Positions 55,075 through 63,456 of a DNA stretch of 64,000 nucleotides are shown here, piece by piece. The position numbers and the translations under genes were made by a program. The first letter of the stretch is position 1. The number at the start of each line of letters is the position of its first letter. The stretch lies in assembly GCF_007678255.1 (NCBI RefSeq), contig NZ_VEED01000019.1, forward strand, positions 1 through 64,000, in the 5' to 3' direction. The notes beneath the pieces are model-generated. The model saw only the letters and a list, made by a program, of their open reading frames with translations. It made no database searches and had not been told where the DNA came from. This DNA comes from Bacillus sp. X1(2014). GTDB lineage: Bacteria > Bacillota > Bacilli > Bacillales_B > DSM-18226.

Positions 55075-55470
55075 ATGGATAAAAAACAACGAATCTCATG
55101 GGGCGTTAGTTTTGGAAGTTTAGCTCTAGCAGCCGGATTGGTCTCATATTTTGGAATACCTAATAACAATCAAATAGCGCTTAATCAAGGGCAAACAGCA
55201 AATAATAATTCCATTCAGCCGCCGCAGCAATCGCAGGATGGCTTTTCTCCACAAGAACGCTATGGGCACGGGCATGGTTTTGATCAATCCACGAGTGGAG
55301 GCTCATCGCAAACTGATGGATCGACCAATAATTTTAATAACAATGATCAGTCTTCAACAACTACTGATCCACTCTATGGAATTAGCAATCAACAAGGGCA
55401 ATTCTCAAATGATGGCGGTCCTGGAATGGGACAACACGGCGGCTTTGATACAACTACTGGTGGTACCTGA
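55075..55470 (+). CDS. Asn/Gln/Gly-rich membrane-anchored protein, 131 aa
   Basis: A single hydrophobic segment (about 9-27, WGVSFGSLALAAGLVSYFGI) follows a basic start, with no lipobox. The rest is low-complexity and polar: NNNSIQPPQQSQDG, a HGHGF patch, STSGGSSQTDGSTNN and a GGPGMGQHGGF tail. It is therefore exported, attached by its N-terminus, and disordered. GAAAGGAG precedes the ATG and a terminator follows. I do not recognise the family; it lies between cse60 and the ena-type genes, so a spore or envelope role is possible but unproven. Confidence 0.7.
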   Translation: MDKKQRISWGVSFGSLALAAGLVSYFGIPNNNQIALNQGQTANNNSIQPPQQSQDGFSPQERYGHGHGFDQSTSGGSSQTDGSTNNFNNNDQSSTTTDPLYGISNQQGQFSNDGGPGMGQHGGFDTTTGGT

Positions 55471-55505
55471 TGTATACCTTTAAATAACCATATACCATCT
55501 AAAGT

Positions 55506-55539
55506 CGATTCCTTAACTTACAGGGAATCGGTTTTTTTT
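55506..55539 (+). terminator. terminator after the 131-aa gene
   Basis: CGATTCC / GGGAATCG stem and T8. Confidence 0.88.
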
Positions 55540-55652
55540 ATGAGATGAGACTTTCTTTAGGTTGTAATACAGCATTCCCCTGAGGCTACCGCTTCTGGGG
55601 TGACTCTATTTTCCCGTTGAATAAATGACAAAAATCCGCATTTGTAATATAG

Positions 55653-55679
55653 CACCTTCCGGACAAGCAGCATTTAATA
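55653..55679 (+). promoter_or_regulatory. possible sigma-K-type promoter of the first ena-type gene
   Basis: An AC-containing -35 (CACC) and CATTTAATA at 15-base spacing; the sigma-K pattern is AC ... CATAnnnTA, so one base differs in the -10. The equivalent -10 of the downstream copy has decayed to CCTTTATTA. Weak evidence alone. Confidence 0.35.
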
Positions 55680-55724
55680 TACAGAAGTTAAAAATAATTT
55701 AAAAGAACGAAAGGAAGGATTTAT

Positions 55725-56048
55725 ATGTGTGGATCTCATAATAAAACATCATTTTGCTGCCCGGAGGCAGAGATTTTTACAGAAGAAATTTGTGGCAACC
55801 TTGAGGGACCGATTGACCAGGCTGTGTGGACAGCACCTACACCAAGCGACTATTTCCAAGGTACTTTCACAGTGACTAACACTGGAAATTCACCATTTAT
55901 TTTTTCGGTAAATGGCGTTGTCTTAACTGTACCACCAGGGAGCACTGTATCATTATCGGCGAATAATCCAGTTAGCTTGATAGTTACTTTAGGGCCAGAA
56001 GATAGAGGCAGATTTTGCATCACTTTGTACAAGCGTGTTTTCGCTTAA
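55725..56048 (+). CDS. DUF3992 / Ena-type endospore appendage subunit
   Basis: 107 residues. Features of the S-type Ena pilin family: an N-terminal connector with paired cysteines (SFCCPEA) and a further Cys in EEICGN; a beta-sandwich with GTFTVTNTGNSPF and the VPPGSTVSLSANN turn; and a C-terminal GRFCITLYKRV with the conserved Cys. In B. cereus such subunits stack into fibres joined by disulfides between these cysteines. AAAGGAAGG precedes the ATG. A near-identical copy follows at 56230. Spore localisation is inferred from the family and the cse60 neighbourhood. Confidence 0.78.
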   Translation: MCGSHNKTSFCCPEAEIFTEEICGNLEGPIDQAVWTAPTPSDYFQGTFTVTNTGNSPFIFSVNGVVLTVPPGSTVSLSANNPVSLIVTLGPEDRGRFCITLYKRVFA

Positions 56049-56088
56049 TCCATCATACTATCTGAACATACGATAATAATTGAAGTAT

Positions 56089-56110
56089 CCCTAGTAGTAC
56101 ACTACTAGGG
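56089..56110 (+). repeat. inverted repeat after the first ena-type gene
   Basis: CCCTAGTAGT / ACTACTAGGG with a 2-base centre. Possible terminator, although the T-tract is broken (CTATTCTATTTT). Confidence 0.55.
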
Positions 56111-56229
56111 CTATTCTATTTTCCATATGAATATATTACAAAAATCCGTATTTGGTGTGTAGCACACAGGACAAGCTTCCTTTATTAGTAGAGTTAAGTC
56201 AATTATTTAAAAAGGAAGGAGTGATTTAC

Positions 56230-56556
56230 ATGTGTGGAACACATAAAAATAAAACATCATTCTGCTGTCCAGAAGCACAGATATTTACTGAAGAAATTTG
56301 TGGTATCATTGAATGAGCGCTTAGCCAGGCATTGTGGACAGCACCTACACCAAGCGACTATTTTCAAGGTACTTTCACAGTGACTAACACTGGAAATTCA
56401 CCATTTGATTTTTCGGTTAATGCCACTGTCCAAACCGTGCCAGCAGGAAACACTGTTTCATTGTCGTTTAATAACCCAGCTGTCTTTGGAGTTGTTTCAG
56501 GTGCAGAAGATAGAGGTAGATTTTGCATCACCTTGTACAAGCGTGTTTTCGCTTAA
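56230..56556 (+). pseudogene. ena-type paralog interrupted by one in-frame TGA
   Basis: An ATG with AAAGGAAGGAG opens a frame that is the paralog of the 55725 gene (connector SFCCPEAQIFTEEICG), stops at TGA 56314-56316 after 28 codons, and then continues in the same frame to a normal TAA at 56556. The rest of the domain is intact: GTFTVTNTGNSPF, VPAGNTVSL and GRFCITLYKRVFA. The sister gene has GGA at the TGA codon, so one G-to-T change explains it. Upstream DNA is duplicated too. A remnant, or a gene decoded by TGA read-through or an internal TTG (56332), which would lack the connector cysteines. Confidence 0.75.
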
Positions 56557-56569
56557 TCCGTTAATAAAA

Positions 56570-56622
56570 GAAGGGAGGACAGACTCTACCGGCTTTTCCA
56601 GTGGTCTTCCTCCCCTTTATTT
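56570..56622 (+). terminator. possible terminator after the second ena-type copy
   Basis: AAGGGAGGA and TCTTCCTCCCCTTT arms form an imperfect long stem, with TTTATTTTTG following. Confidence 0.4.
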
Positions 56623-56645
56623 TTGTTTGGAACCCGAGGAATCAG

Positions 56646-56960
56646 TTATTCTGTGTATTCCGTCTCTCCAGTCCATGCCAGCATTCCGCCAACCATATTA
56701 CGGACCTTATATCCCTGATCCTGCAAATAATGGCAGACATTTCCGCTTCGTGCACTGGAGCGGCAGATAAAGATATACTCTTTTTCCTTGTCAAAATAGT
56801 CGAGTTGATCAGGAATGTCACCCATACGGATATGCTTTGCCCCTGGGACCATCCCAAATACAACCTCATGATCTTCCCTTACATCAACCAGCTCAAGTTT
56901 TTCCCCTGCCTCAAGCTTTTTTTGTAATTCTTCTGGTGTAATCGTTTGAATTTCTTCCAT
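56646..56960 (-). CDS. ytwF: YtwF, single-domain rhodanese
   Basis: 104 residues, with active-site Cys in the loop ICRSSARSGN and LVDVREDHEV upstream. It likely carries persulfide sulfur in the cytoplasm. ATG 56960 follows AAAGGGG at 9-base spacing; three extra codons are possible. Downstream of leuS, separated by its terminator. Confidence 0.9.
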   Translation of the reverse strand: MEEIQTITPEELQKKLEAGEKLELVDVREDHEVVFGMVPGAKHIRMGDIPDQLDYFDKEKEYIFICRSSARSGNVCHYLQDQGYKVRNMVGGMLAWTGETEYTE

Positions 56961-56980
56961 CAAATCCATCCCCTTTAGGA

Positions 56981-57011
56981 AAAACAGCCCCAGAAAAGGG
57001 GCAGCTCTTTT
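56981..57011 (-). terminator. leuS terminator
   Basis: On the minus strand GCCCC / GGGGC around TTTTCT, then TGTTTTTCC. Confidence 0.7.
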
Positions 57012-57013
57012 AA

Positions 57014-59431
57014 TTAATTTGCGACGATATTTACAAGTTTCCCAGGAACGGTAATAACTTTGCGAATTGTTTTTCCTTCAATTTGTTCCTTAATTTGGGC
57101 ATCTTCCATTGCGATTCCTTCAAGTGACTCTTTACTTGCATCTGTAGGTACCATTAGTTTTGCTTTTACTTTCCCATTAACCTGGACGACAATTTCAACT
57201 TCATCATCCACTAGTTTTGCCTCATCATAGGCAGGCCATGCTTCGTAAGAAATGGTTTCACTGTGACCTAACTTTTCCCAAAGCTCCTCAGCGATATGCG
57301 GGCAAACAGGAGCAATCAATTTAACGAATCCTTCGATATACTCTTTTGGTAAAACCGTAGCTTTATAGGCTTCATTAATAAATACCATCATTTGTGAAAT
57401 CGCTGTGTTAAATCTTAAGCCCTCATAATCCTCTGTCACTTTCTTCACCGTTTGATGATACACTTTTTCTAAATTAGAGGCTTCTTCATTTGCTTGTATC
57501 TTTGGATTTAATTCCCCGTTTTCTTCAACCAATAAACGCCAAATCCGATCTAAGAAGCGGCGGGAACCATCCAGCCCATTTGTCGACCAAGCAATGGATG
57601 CATCAAGCGGTCCCATGAACATTTCATAAAGGCGAAGAGTATCAGCACCATGGCTGCCAACGATATCGTCAGGGTTTACTACATTCCCTTTTGACTTACT
57701 CATTTTTTCATTTCCTTCACCTAGGATCATTCCTTGGTTAAATAACTTTTGGAATGGTTCTTTAGTTGGAACCACGCCGATATCATACAAGAATTTATGC
57801 CAGAAACGCGCATAAAGTAAATGTAAGACGGCATGTTCGGCACCGCCAATGTAGATATCAACAGGAAGCCAATGATTTAATTTTTCCTGAGAAGCAAGTG
57901 CCTGATCATTTTTCGGATCAATATAACGTAAGTAATACCAGCAGCTGCCTGCCCATTGCGGCATTGTATTGGTTTCTCGGCGACCCTTTTTACCTGTTTC
58001 TGGGTCCACCACATTGACGAAATCAGAAATAATTGCTAGTGGTGATTCCCCTGTTCCAGATGGCCGGATTTCTTTCGTTTTTGGTAACATCAATGGAAGC
58101 TGGTCTTCAGGAACAGCAGTCATTGTGCCATCTTCCCAATGGATAATTGGAATCGGTTCGCCCCAATAACGCTGGCGGCTGAATAGCCAGTCACGTAGAC
58201 GGAAGGTGACCTTCTTCGTTCCTATTCCTTTTTCTTCTAACCAAGCAATCATTTTTTGGATGCCTTCAGCTTTATCCAAGCCATTTAGGAATTCAGAGTT
58301 AATATGTTCTCCATCGCCTGTATAGGCTTCTTTTTCGATATCTCCACCTGCGACAACGGCTTTAATTGGCAGGTTAAATTCTTTTGCAAATTCATAGTCA
58401 CGCTCGTCGTGAGCAGGTACCGCCATAATTGCCCCTGTACCGTAACTAACTAATACATAATCAGCAATCCAAATTGGCATTTTTTCGCCATTTGCAGGAT
58501 TGATCGCATATGCACCAGTAAATACGCCTGTTTTCTCTTTTGCAAGATCGGTACGCTCTAAATCACTCTTCGTCTTTACTTTATCCAAATAAGCATCAAC
58601 CGCAGCGCGTTGTTCAGTAGTTGTAATTTTATCAACAAATGCATGTTCAGGAGCAAGCACCGCATACGTAGCACCGAATAAGGTATCAGGGCGAGTAGTG
58701 AATACTGTGAATGTCTCTTCGTGGCCTTCGATCGAGAAAGTTACTTCCGCACCTTCCGAACGGCCGATCCAGTTGCGCTGCATTTCCTTTAAACTTTCCG
58801 GCCAATCTAGTTCTTCTAAGTCTTCAAGTAAACGGTCACCGTAAGCAGTGATTTTTAACATCCATTGCTTCATCGGACGGCGTTCAACAGGATGCCCGCC
58901 ACGTTCACTCTTGCCATCAATGACTTCTTCGTTTGCGAGAACTGTTCCAAGAGCCGGACACCAGTTTACCGCCACTTCATCAATATAGGCTAGACCTTTT
59001 TCAAATAGCTTTAAGAAAATCCATTGAGTCCATTTGTAGTATTCAGGGTCAGTAGTGTTAACCTCCCGATCCCAATCATAAGAGAATCCTAATGATTTAA
59101 TTTGGCGGCGGAAAGTGTTGATATTCTGTTCAGTAAATTCCGCTGGGTCGTTCCCCGTATCTAATGCATACTGCTCTGCCGGTAAACCGAACGCGTCCCA
59201 GCCCATTGGGTGAAGCACATTGTATCCCTGCATCCGCTTTAAGCGGGAAAGAATGTCAGTTGCAGTATACCCTTCAGGGTGTCCAACGTGTAGTCCTGCA
59301 CCTGATGGATATGGAAACATATCTAAAGCGTAGAATTTTCTTTTGTCATATTCCTCGCTTGTTTTGAATGTTTTTTCTTCTTCCCATTTCTTTTGCCACT
59401 TCTGTTCGATTTGATTGTGATCGAAACTCAT
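57014..59431 (-). CDS. leuS: leucyl-tRNA synthetase
   Basis: 805 residues, class I synthetase, standard bacterial length. HIGH-equivalent in [21 protein letters not shown] as [13 protein letters not shown], the CP1 editing domain with [11 protein letters not shown], and a C-terminal anticodon-binding region. It charges tRNA-Leu. A Leu T-box leader precedes it. Confidence 0.97.
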   Translation of the reverse strand: MSFDHNQIEQKWQKKWEEEKTFKTSEEYDKRKFYALDMFPYPSGAGLHVGHPEGYTATDILSRLKRMQGYNVLHPMGWDAFGLPAEQYALDTGNDPAEFTEQNINTFRRQIKSLGFSYDWDREVNTTDPEYYKWTQWIFLKLFEKGLAYIDEVAVNWCPALGTVLANEEVIDGKSERGGHPVERRPMKQWMLKITAYGDRLLEDLEELDWPESLKEMQRNWIGRSEGAEVTFSIEGHEETFTVFTTRPDTLFGATYAVLAPEHAFVDKITTTEQRAAVDAYLDKVKTKSDLERTDLAKEKTGVFTGAYAINPANGEKMPIWIADYVLVSYGTGAIMAVPAHDERDYEFAKEFNLPIKAVVAGGDIEKEAYTGDGEHINSEFLNGLDKAEGIQKMIAWLEEKGIGTKKVTFRLRDWLFSRQRYWGEPIPIIHWEDGTMTAVPEDQLPLMLPKTKEIRPSGTGESPLAIISDFVNVVDPETGKKGRRETNTMPQWAGSCWYYLRYIDPKNDQALASQEKLNHWLPVDIYIGGAEHAVLHLLYARFWHKFLYDIGVVPTKEPFQKLFNQGMILGEGNEKMSKSKGNVVNPDDIVGSHGADTLRLYEMFMGPLDASIAWSTNGLDGSRRFLDRIWRLLVEENGELNPKIQANEEASNLEKVYHQTVKKVTEDYEGLRFNTAISQMMVFINEAYKATVLPKEYIEGFVKLIAPVCPHIAEELWEKLGHSETISYEAWPAYDEAKLVDDEVEIVVQVNGKVKAKLMVPTDASKESLEGIAMEDAQIKEQIEGKTIRKVITVPGKLVNIVAN

Positions 59432-59449
59432 ACTGCTCTTCCTCCTAAA

Positions 59450-59705
59450 AAAAAATAAAAAAACCCCTCATCCCAAAAAAGGGACGAGAGGATTGTATGT
59501 ATCTTCCCGCGGTACCACCCACATTAGTGTCGTAAACACTCGCTTCATTCATCCTTAACGCGGAAAACGGCAAGCCTTACTAATCCTTCACGCTTGCAAC
59601 TCAAAGGCGAGTTCATGATGTACCCGGTTGACTTTCACCAGCCGTCAACTCTCTTTCACACGGGTATTAACCATTACTACTCCTCATCACAGTCTTTTCC
59701 ATATA
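59450..59705 (-). promoter_or_regulatory. T-box riboswitch of leuS, specifier CTC
   Basis: Minus-strand leader with the T-box GGGTGGTACCGCGG (plus 59508-59521 region) and specifier CTC (plus 59609-59611) in the context GAACTCGCC, equivalent to the GAATTACGTCC context of the tyrS leader. A terminator stem, CCTCTCGTCCC / GGGATGAGGGG with a T-tract, ends near 59455. Uncharged tRNA-Leu would favour antitermination. Confidence 0.93.
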
Positions 59706-59830
59706 AACTATTACGGTTATTGTAATAAATTTTTAATGAATATGCAAGTAAGGTTAAATAATTAGGGCTTTTCCCCAAGCAAAGAGATGTTAACTTACAT
59801 TCTATATTATTAAAAAGGAATGATTTTCTT

Positions 59831-60283
59831 ATGGGACCCAAGTTTTATAGTTGGAGTAAACCATTCAAGTCTTTTTCTAATTCTGATACCAATACCAATT
59901 CTGCCCCTGAATCTGCCCCTGATTCTGGCTCCTGTTTATCCCCAGACCAGGAAATAAGCGAGATGGTATGTAATAATATATGTGGGAATTTGTTATTGAG
60001 CGACCAGGTTTCAAAATTGGAGATTTGGAGGAAGGGCATTGAGCCCAATGCTACTGTAACTATTGCCGTATTCAATAGCGCTAGGAACTCTGCAGCCATT
60101 CAGGTTATTGTGACTAGAACTATAGGAAATCCTTTTAAATTCACCGTTCCTCCTGGCAATACAATCTCAACAACAATTGATGATACTGAATCAATAAGAG
60201 TAGCTCGGATAGGATCAGGGTTAACGGAGGGGAAATTTTGTTTGGATGTATGTTACCCTGTTTTTAGCGTTGACAATAATTAA
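59831..60283 (+). CDS. DUF3992 / Ena-type subunit with N-terminal extension (Ena-C-like)
   Basis: 150 residues. A Ser/Asn/Pro-rich extension (about 1-40, with a PESAPDSGS stretch) comes first. An Ena-type core follows: a CNNICGN connector with paired Cys, TVTIAVFNS strand, FTVPPGNTISTTIDDTESIRV (matching the VPPG turn of the family) and GKFCLDVCYPVF, with two cysteines in the last strand. It is more divergent than the two upstream copies, like the terminal or capping type. AAAAAGGAATG precedes the ATG. A CATTCTATA box lies just upstream, similar to the sigma-K-like -10 of the first gene. Subunit role is inference. Confidence 0.7.
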   Translation: MGPKFYSWSKPFKSFSNSDTNTNSAPESAPDSGSCLSPDQEISEMVCNNICGNLLLSDQVSKLEIWRKGIEPNATVTIAVFNSARNSAAIQVIVTRTIGNPFKFTVPPGNTISTTIDDTESIRVARIGSGLTEGKFCLDVCYPVFSVDNN

Positions 60284-60357
60284 AATAAAAAAATATAAAA
60301 TGTGGTAAAAATAGTATCTTAACTTTGTAACCTCTGCTTTTTCGTTTAACAAAAGCA

Positions 60358-60401
60358 AGTAAAAAGCAAAATCCCTATATTTTGGAACTTTGCTTTTTAC
60401 T
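60358..60401. repeat. inverted repeat, possible terminator after the third ena-type gene
   Basis: AGTAAAAAGCAAA / TTTGCTTTTTACT, a 13-bp stem with an 18-base loop, T-run inside the stem. No gene is seen between 60284 and 60453. Confidence 0.6.
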
Positions 60402-60430
60402 ACATACTCCACTTTAACTCATCGTCACTA

Positions 60431-60485
60431 TGTCCACCTCACGTGGACAATCGTTAGATTTGTCCATGGATGGTGCCTGACACCA
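60431..60485. repeat. two nested dyads at the yttB 3' end
   Basis: TGTCCAC / GTGGACA with a 5-base loop, then TGGTG-CCTGA-CACCA. The second dyad is inside the last codons of yttB. TGGTGTCAGGCACCA is a phrase often met in intergenic DNA of these organisms. Confidence 0.5.
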
Positions 60486-61644
60486 TTTTTGTTTTTAGGC
60501 TTCGATCGTAAAGTAATGTAGTTATGATTGCGATTAGGAATAGCCCAATCAATACTATGAATAATGCGGACATGTTATAGATGTCGACAATTATTCCACC
60601 CAATAAGGGTCCAATCATTCTGCCGCCTGTGGCGGTACTGTTGACGATTCCTTGGTAGAAGCCTTCACGGCCCTTTGGTGCTAAGTTAAAGGCGACAGTT
60701 GGAACGGCTGGCCAGATAAACATTTCTCCGATGGTTAAGATAATCATTCCGACAAGAAAACCTGAAAACACAGTTGATTTTCCTGCAACTATAAATGAAA
60801 CAATAAAAATACTAATTCCAATTATCATTTGCATTTTAAGTGACGCAGAAAGGCGCTTCAAGACACTATTTAGGAGTGGCTGGGCAACGACAATTAAAGC
60901 TCCGTTAATCGACCATAATAAGCTATACTGCTTTAATGAAATACCGATCTCTTGTGTATAGGAGGAAATCGTGGTTGTCCATTGAACGTAGGCAACCCAG
61001 CACAGCAAATAACCTGAGCACAGTATTAATAAGGCATACAGGTTTTTTCTATTCTTAACGATTGGAACATTTATTTCGGCTGCCTGTTTTCCAGACTCCA
61101 CTGAAATTCCTTTATAGCCAAATAGCGCAATAAGCAAAAAGAGGACGTACATAATGGTATTGGCAAGGAAGATGAGTTGAAAGGAATACGCGGCAACAAT
61201 CCCGCCAAGGGAAGCACCCAAGGCCACCCCAAGGTTTTGGGCAACATAAATGGCGTTAAAGGCTTTGCGCCCACCTTCTTTCCAAACTGACCCTGCCATT
61301 GCAAACATCGATGGAAAAATAATACCGGTACCGAATCCAATGATGATTTGGAAGACAATATATTCGGGCCACCCATGCCAAAACGTTAAGCCGATGAGTG
61401 CTGTAAGGGTAATACTAATTCCTAAAATGATAGATTTGTAGCCGCCTATTCTATCAAATAGATTGCCGCCATATAGGTTTCCAATTACACTTGCCCCTGA
61501 GTTTAACATTAGGACAATTCCAGCGATTGATAAGGACTTCCCTAGATAATCATGTATATAAATTGTATTTAAAGGCCACAGAAATGATGAGCCTGTGACA
61601 TTAACGACCATTCCTATTATTAAGAGCCATAAGGCACGTGGCAT
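60454..61644 (-). CDS. yttB: MFS transporter (YttB-like)
   Basis: 396 residues with 12 membrane helices. The loop after helix 2 has GGNLFDRIGGYK, a variant of the MFS motif A (GxLaDRxGrk); the N-terminus is MPRALWLLIIGMVVNVTGSSFLWPLNTIY. Drug- or metabolite-proton antiport is likely. It lies at the B. subtilis yttB position beside leuS. The last ten or so residues (KMVSGTIHGQI) come from a repeat-like sequence. Substrate unknown. Confidence 0.8.
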   Translation of the reverse strand: MPRALWLLIIGMVVNVTGSSFLWPLNTIYIHDYLGKSLSIAGIVLMLNSGASVIGNLYGGNLFDRIGGYKSIILGISITLTALIGLTFWHGWPEYIVFQIIIGFGTGIIFPSMFAMAGSVWKEGGRKAFNAIYVAQNLGVALGASLGGIVAAYSFQLIFLANTIMYVLFLLIALFGYKGISVESGKQAAEINVPIVKNRKNLYALLILCSGYLLCWVAYVQWTTTISSYTQEIGISLKQYSLLWSINGALIVVAQPLLNSVLKRLSASLKMQMIIGISIFIVSFIVAGKSTVFSGFLVGMIILTIGEMFIWPAVPTVAFNLAPKGREGFYQGIVNSTATGGRMIGPLLGGIIVDIYNMSALFIVLIGLFLIAIITTLLYDRSLKTKMVSGTIHGQI

Positions 61645-61780
61645 GTATAAAACGCCCCTTTACATATTACAATTTCAATTACCAAGGATATATTCTATTA
61701 TTTTTTCTAGCTGGGCGCAATGCTTTTTGTTTTCCAGTGAGGGGAGGTGTGAAGATTTGCTGTTCCCACTGACTTGATGC

Positions 61781-61925
61781 TGGATTTCGTCAAACTGGAT
61801 TGGATTCCGCTGAATTGGTCCAGCCGACATTCTTATTTATTCCGCCAAACTTCGATGGATTTCGCCAAGTTTCCCGTTTATCCCGCCAAATCTAATGAAG
61901 ATTCCGCCAAACTCAATTTCTCCTC
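61781..61925. repeat. tandem array of about 20-21-bp units (TTCCGCCAAAC type)
   Basis: Units read TTCCGCCAAACTTCGATGGA, then TTTCGCCAAGTTTCCCGTTTA, TCCCGCCAAATCTAATGAAGA and TTCCGCCAAACTCAATTTCTC, with degenerate earlier units (TTTCGTCAAACTGGATTG, ATTCCGCTGAATTGG). Spacing is 20-21 bases. A GAGGGGAGG motif (61739-61747) lies about 35 bases before the array, as it does before the 50.7-kb array. In the rest of 61645-62002 only a terminator is seen. Confidence 0.7.
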
Positions 61926-61939
61926 AAAAAAAAACCATA

Positions 61940-61983
61940 AGAAAAAAGAAAAACACTGTCCACATAAAAGCAACAGTGTTTTC
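61940..61983 (-). terminator. nrfA terminator
   Basis: On the minus strand AAAACACTGT / ACAGTGTTTT with a 13-base loop, then CTTTTTTC. Confidence 0.85.
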
Positions 61984-62002
61984 CTGACACAAATATAAAA
62001 GG

Positions 62003-63454
62003 TTATTTCTTAGGCACTGCTGGTACTACCGGTGCTTGCGCAGGGAAGTAGCTATTCACAGCTGCATCTTTTTTCTTCTCATTATCCTTTTCATCGAGAA
62101 CGGCCTTTTTCACTTTTTCAATTTCTTTGTCCAGCTTTTCCATGTCAATGCCTTTTTTAACAAGCTCTTCTGTGGCAAGGCGGACCGCTTTGTTGGATTG
62201 GACAACTGATTCTCTCAGTGAATCCATAGAACCCTGTGGATTATGGAATCCGGCAGAGTTTTCAGCTGCGATAATATCCCAAAACCATTGTCCTTTTCTA
62301 ACATATTCTTGCGCTTGCTTGACTTTTTCTTGATTCACACCCGAAGTAATCATTTTATTTACATAATAGTGTGATGTTGTAGATATGTCTTGTGCTTCGT
62401 GTAATGCACTGACATTCGCTTCTTGAATTTCAAGGACACGGTCCTTCAATTTATCTAAATCACGGTCGCCGTGACATTGACCGCATGAAGTTTGCATTGT
62501 TTTAAGTGGAGAAGTCCACCAGTGGGAGGTGATTTTTCTTTTTCCATCAACACGCTCATATGGCATATGGCAGTCTGCACAAGAAACATTCGCTTTGCCG
62601 TGTGTACCTGATGAATGTGTTTCATATTCGGGGTGCTGCGACTTTAACATCGGAGTCCCAGAAATATTACTAATCCAGTCTTTTTCAAAACCCTTTTCTT
62701 TAGCAATGGTGCTGTAATACTCATACATTTCTTCGGGTTTAAACCCTTTTGCCCATGGGAATGTTACTTCACTATTATCGGCTGCAAAATAATACTCCAC
62801 GTGACACTGACCGCAAACATAGCTGCGCATATCGTTCTTGGTTGGATTGGATGTATCTACGCCTTTCGCTTCTAATGCCTTATAAAAGCTTGGACGAGTC
62901 ACACGCAAATCCATTGTTTTTGGATCATGACAATCAGAACAGCCGATTGGGGAATGACCCATCGCTTCACCCTTTGGCCAAATATCTTTATTAAAATTAG
63001 CCCCCCAATAGCTGTCACCCATTTCTTTGATCATTTTTGGAACAGCTGTTGATTTACAGGTATAACAAGAACCAACCGATTTATCTGTAATCCGTTTAAC
63101 GCTGCGAATATCTTCTAAAGCGTATGTATGTCCACGCTCTTCATTATACTCGGTCGCAAATCCATATCCGTTGAAGAGGATGGGTAGCAATGGCTCTTTA
63201 TCTTCCTCATACTTACTACGCTTTTCAGAACCGCCATAAGTAGTATCTTCCATTTTCTCATTCTTTTTGTAACTATTATATTGAAGTGGAAATAAGTCCT
63301 TAAACGCTTCATTACTAATTTCATCGGCTGAGAGGCCTGTAGTCTGCTTTCCTGCAGCGGACGCTGTTTTCTCACTAGATTCGTTGCTGCACCCAGTAAT
63401 AATCAAAACAATTGCTAGCAGGAGAAGATATGCCCCATATCGAAACCTTCCCAT
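62003..63454 (-). CDS. nrfA: ammonia-forming cytochrome c nitrite reductase, catalytic subunit
   Basis: 483-residue pentaheme enzyme that reduces nitrite to ammonium with six electrons on the outer face of the membrane. A lipoprotein signal peptide ends LIITGC with C22 as lipid anchor. Heme motifs: CYTCK at 130-134 (the lysine-ligated active heme typical of NrfA), then GCSDCH (172-176), CGQCH (214-218), CADCH (292-296) and CGQCH (324-328). NrfA with a lipobox rather than a cleaved periplasmic signal is the Gram-positive solution. Two bases separate it from nrfH. Confidence 0.95.
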   Translation of the reverse strand: MGRFRYGAYLLLLAIVLIITGCSNESSEKTASAAGKQTTGLSADEISNEAFKDLFPLQYNSYKKNEKMEDTTYGGSEKRSKYEEDKEPLLPILFNGYGFATEYNEERGHTYALEDIRSVKRITDKSVGSCYTCKSTAVPKMIKEMGDSYWGANFNKDIWPKGEAMGHSPIGCSDCHDPKTMDLRVTRPSFYKALEAKGVDTSNPTKNDMRSYVCGQCHVEYYFAADNSEVTFPWAKGFKPEEMYEYYSTIAKEKGFEKDWISNISGTPMLKSQHPEYETHSSGTHGKANVSCADCHMPYERVDGKRKITSHWWTSPLKTMQTSCGQCHGDRDLDKLKDRVLEIQEANVSALHEAQDISTTSHYYVNKMITSGVNQEKVKQAQEYVRKGQWFWDIIAAENSAGFHNPQGSMDSLRESVVQSNKAVRLATEELVKKGIDMEKLDKEIEKVKKAVLDEKDNEKKKDAAVNSYFPAQAPVVPAVPKK

Positions 63455-63456
63455 TT

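Noticed and set aside
56314..56316. Selenocysteine or recoding signal at the in-frame TGA
   Set aside because: The sister gene has glycine (GGA) there, no selenocysteine-insertion hairpin is evident, and the position is not a redox site.
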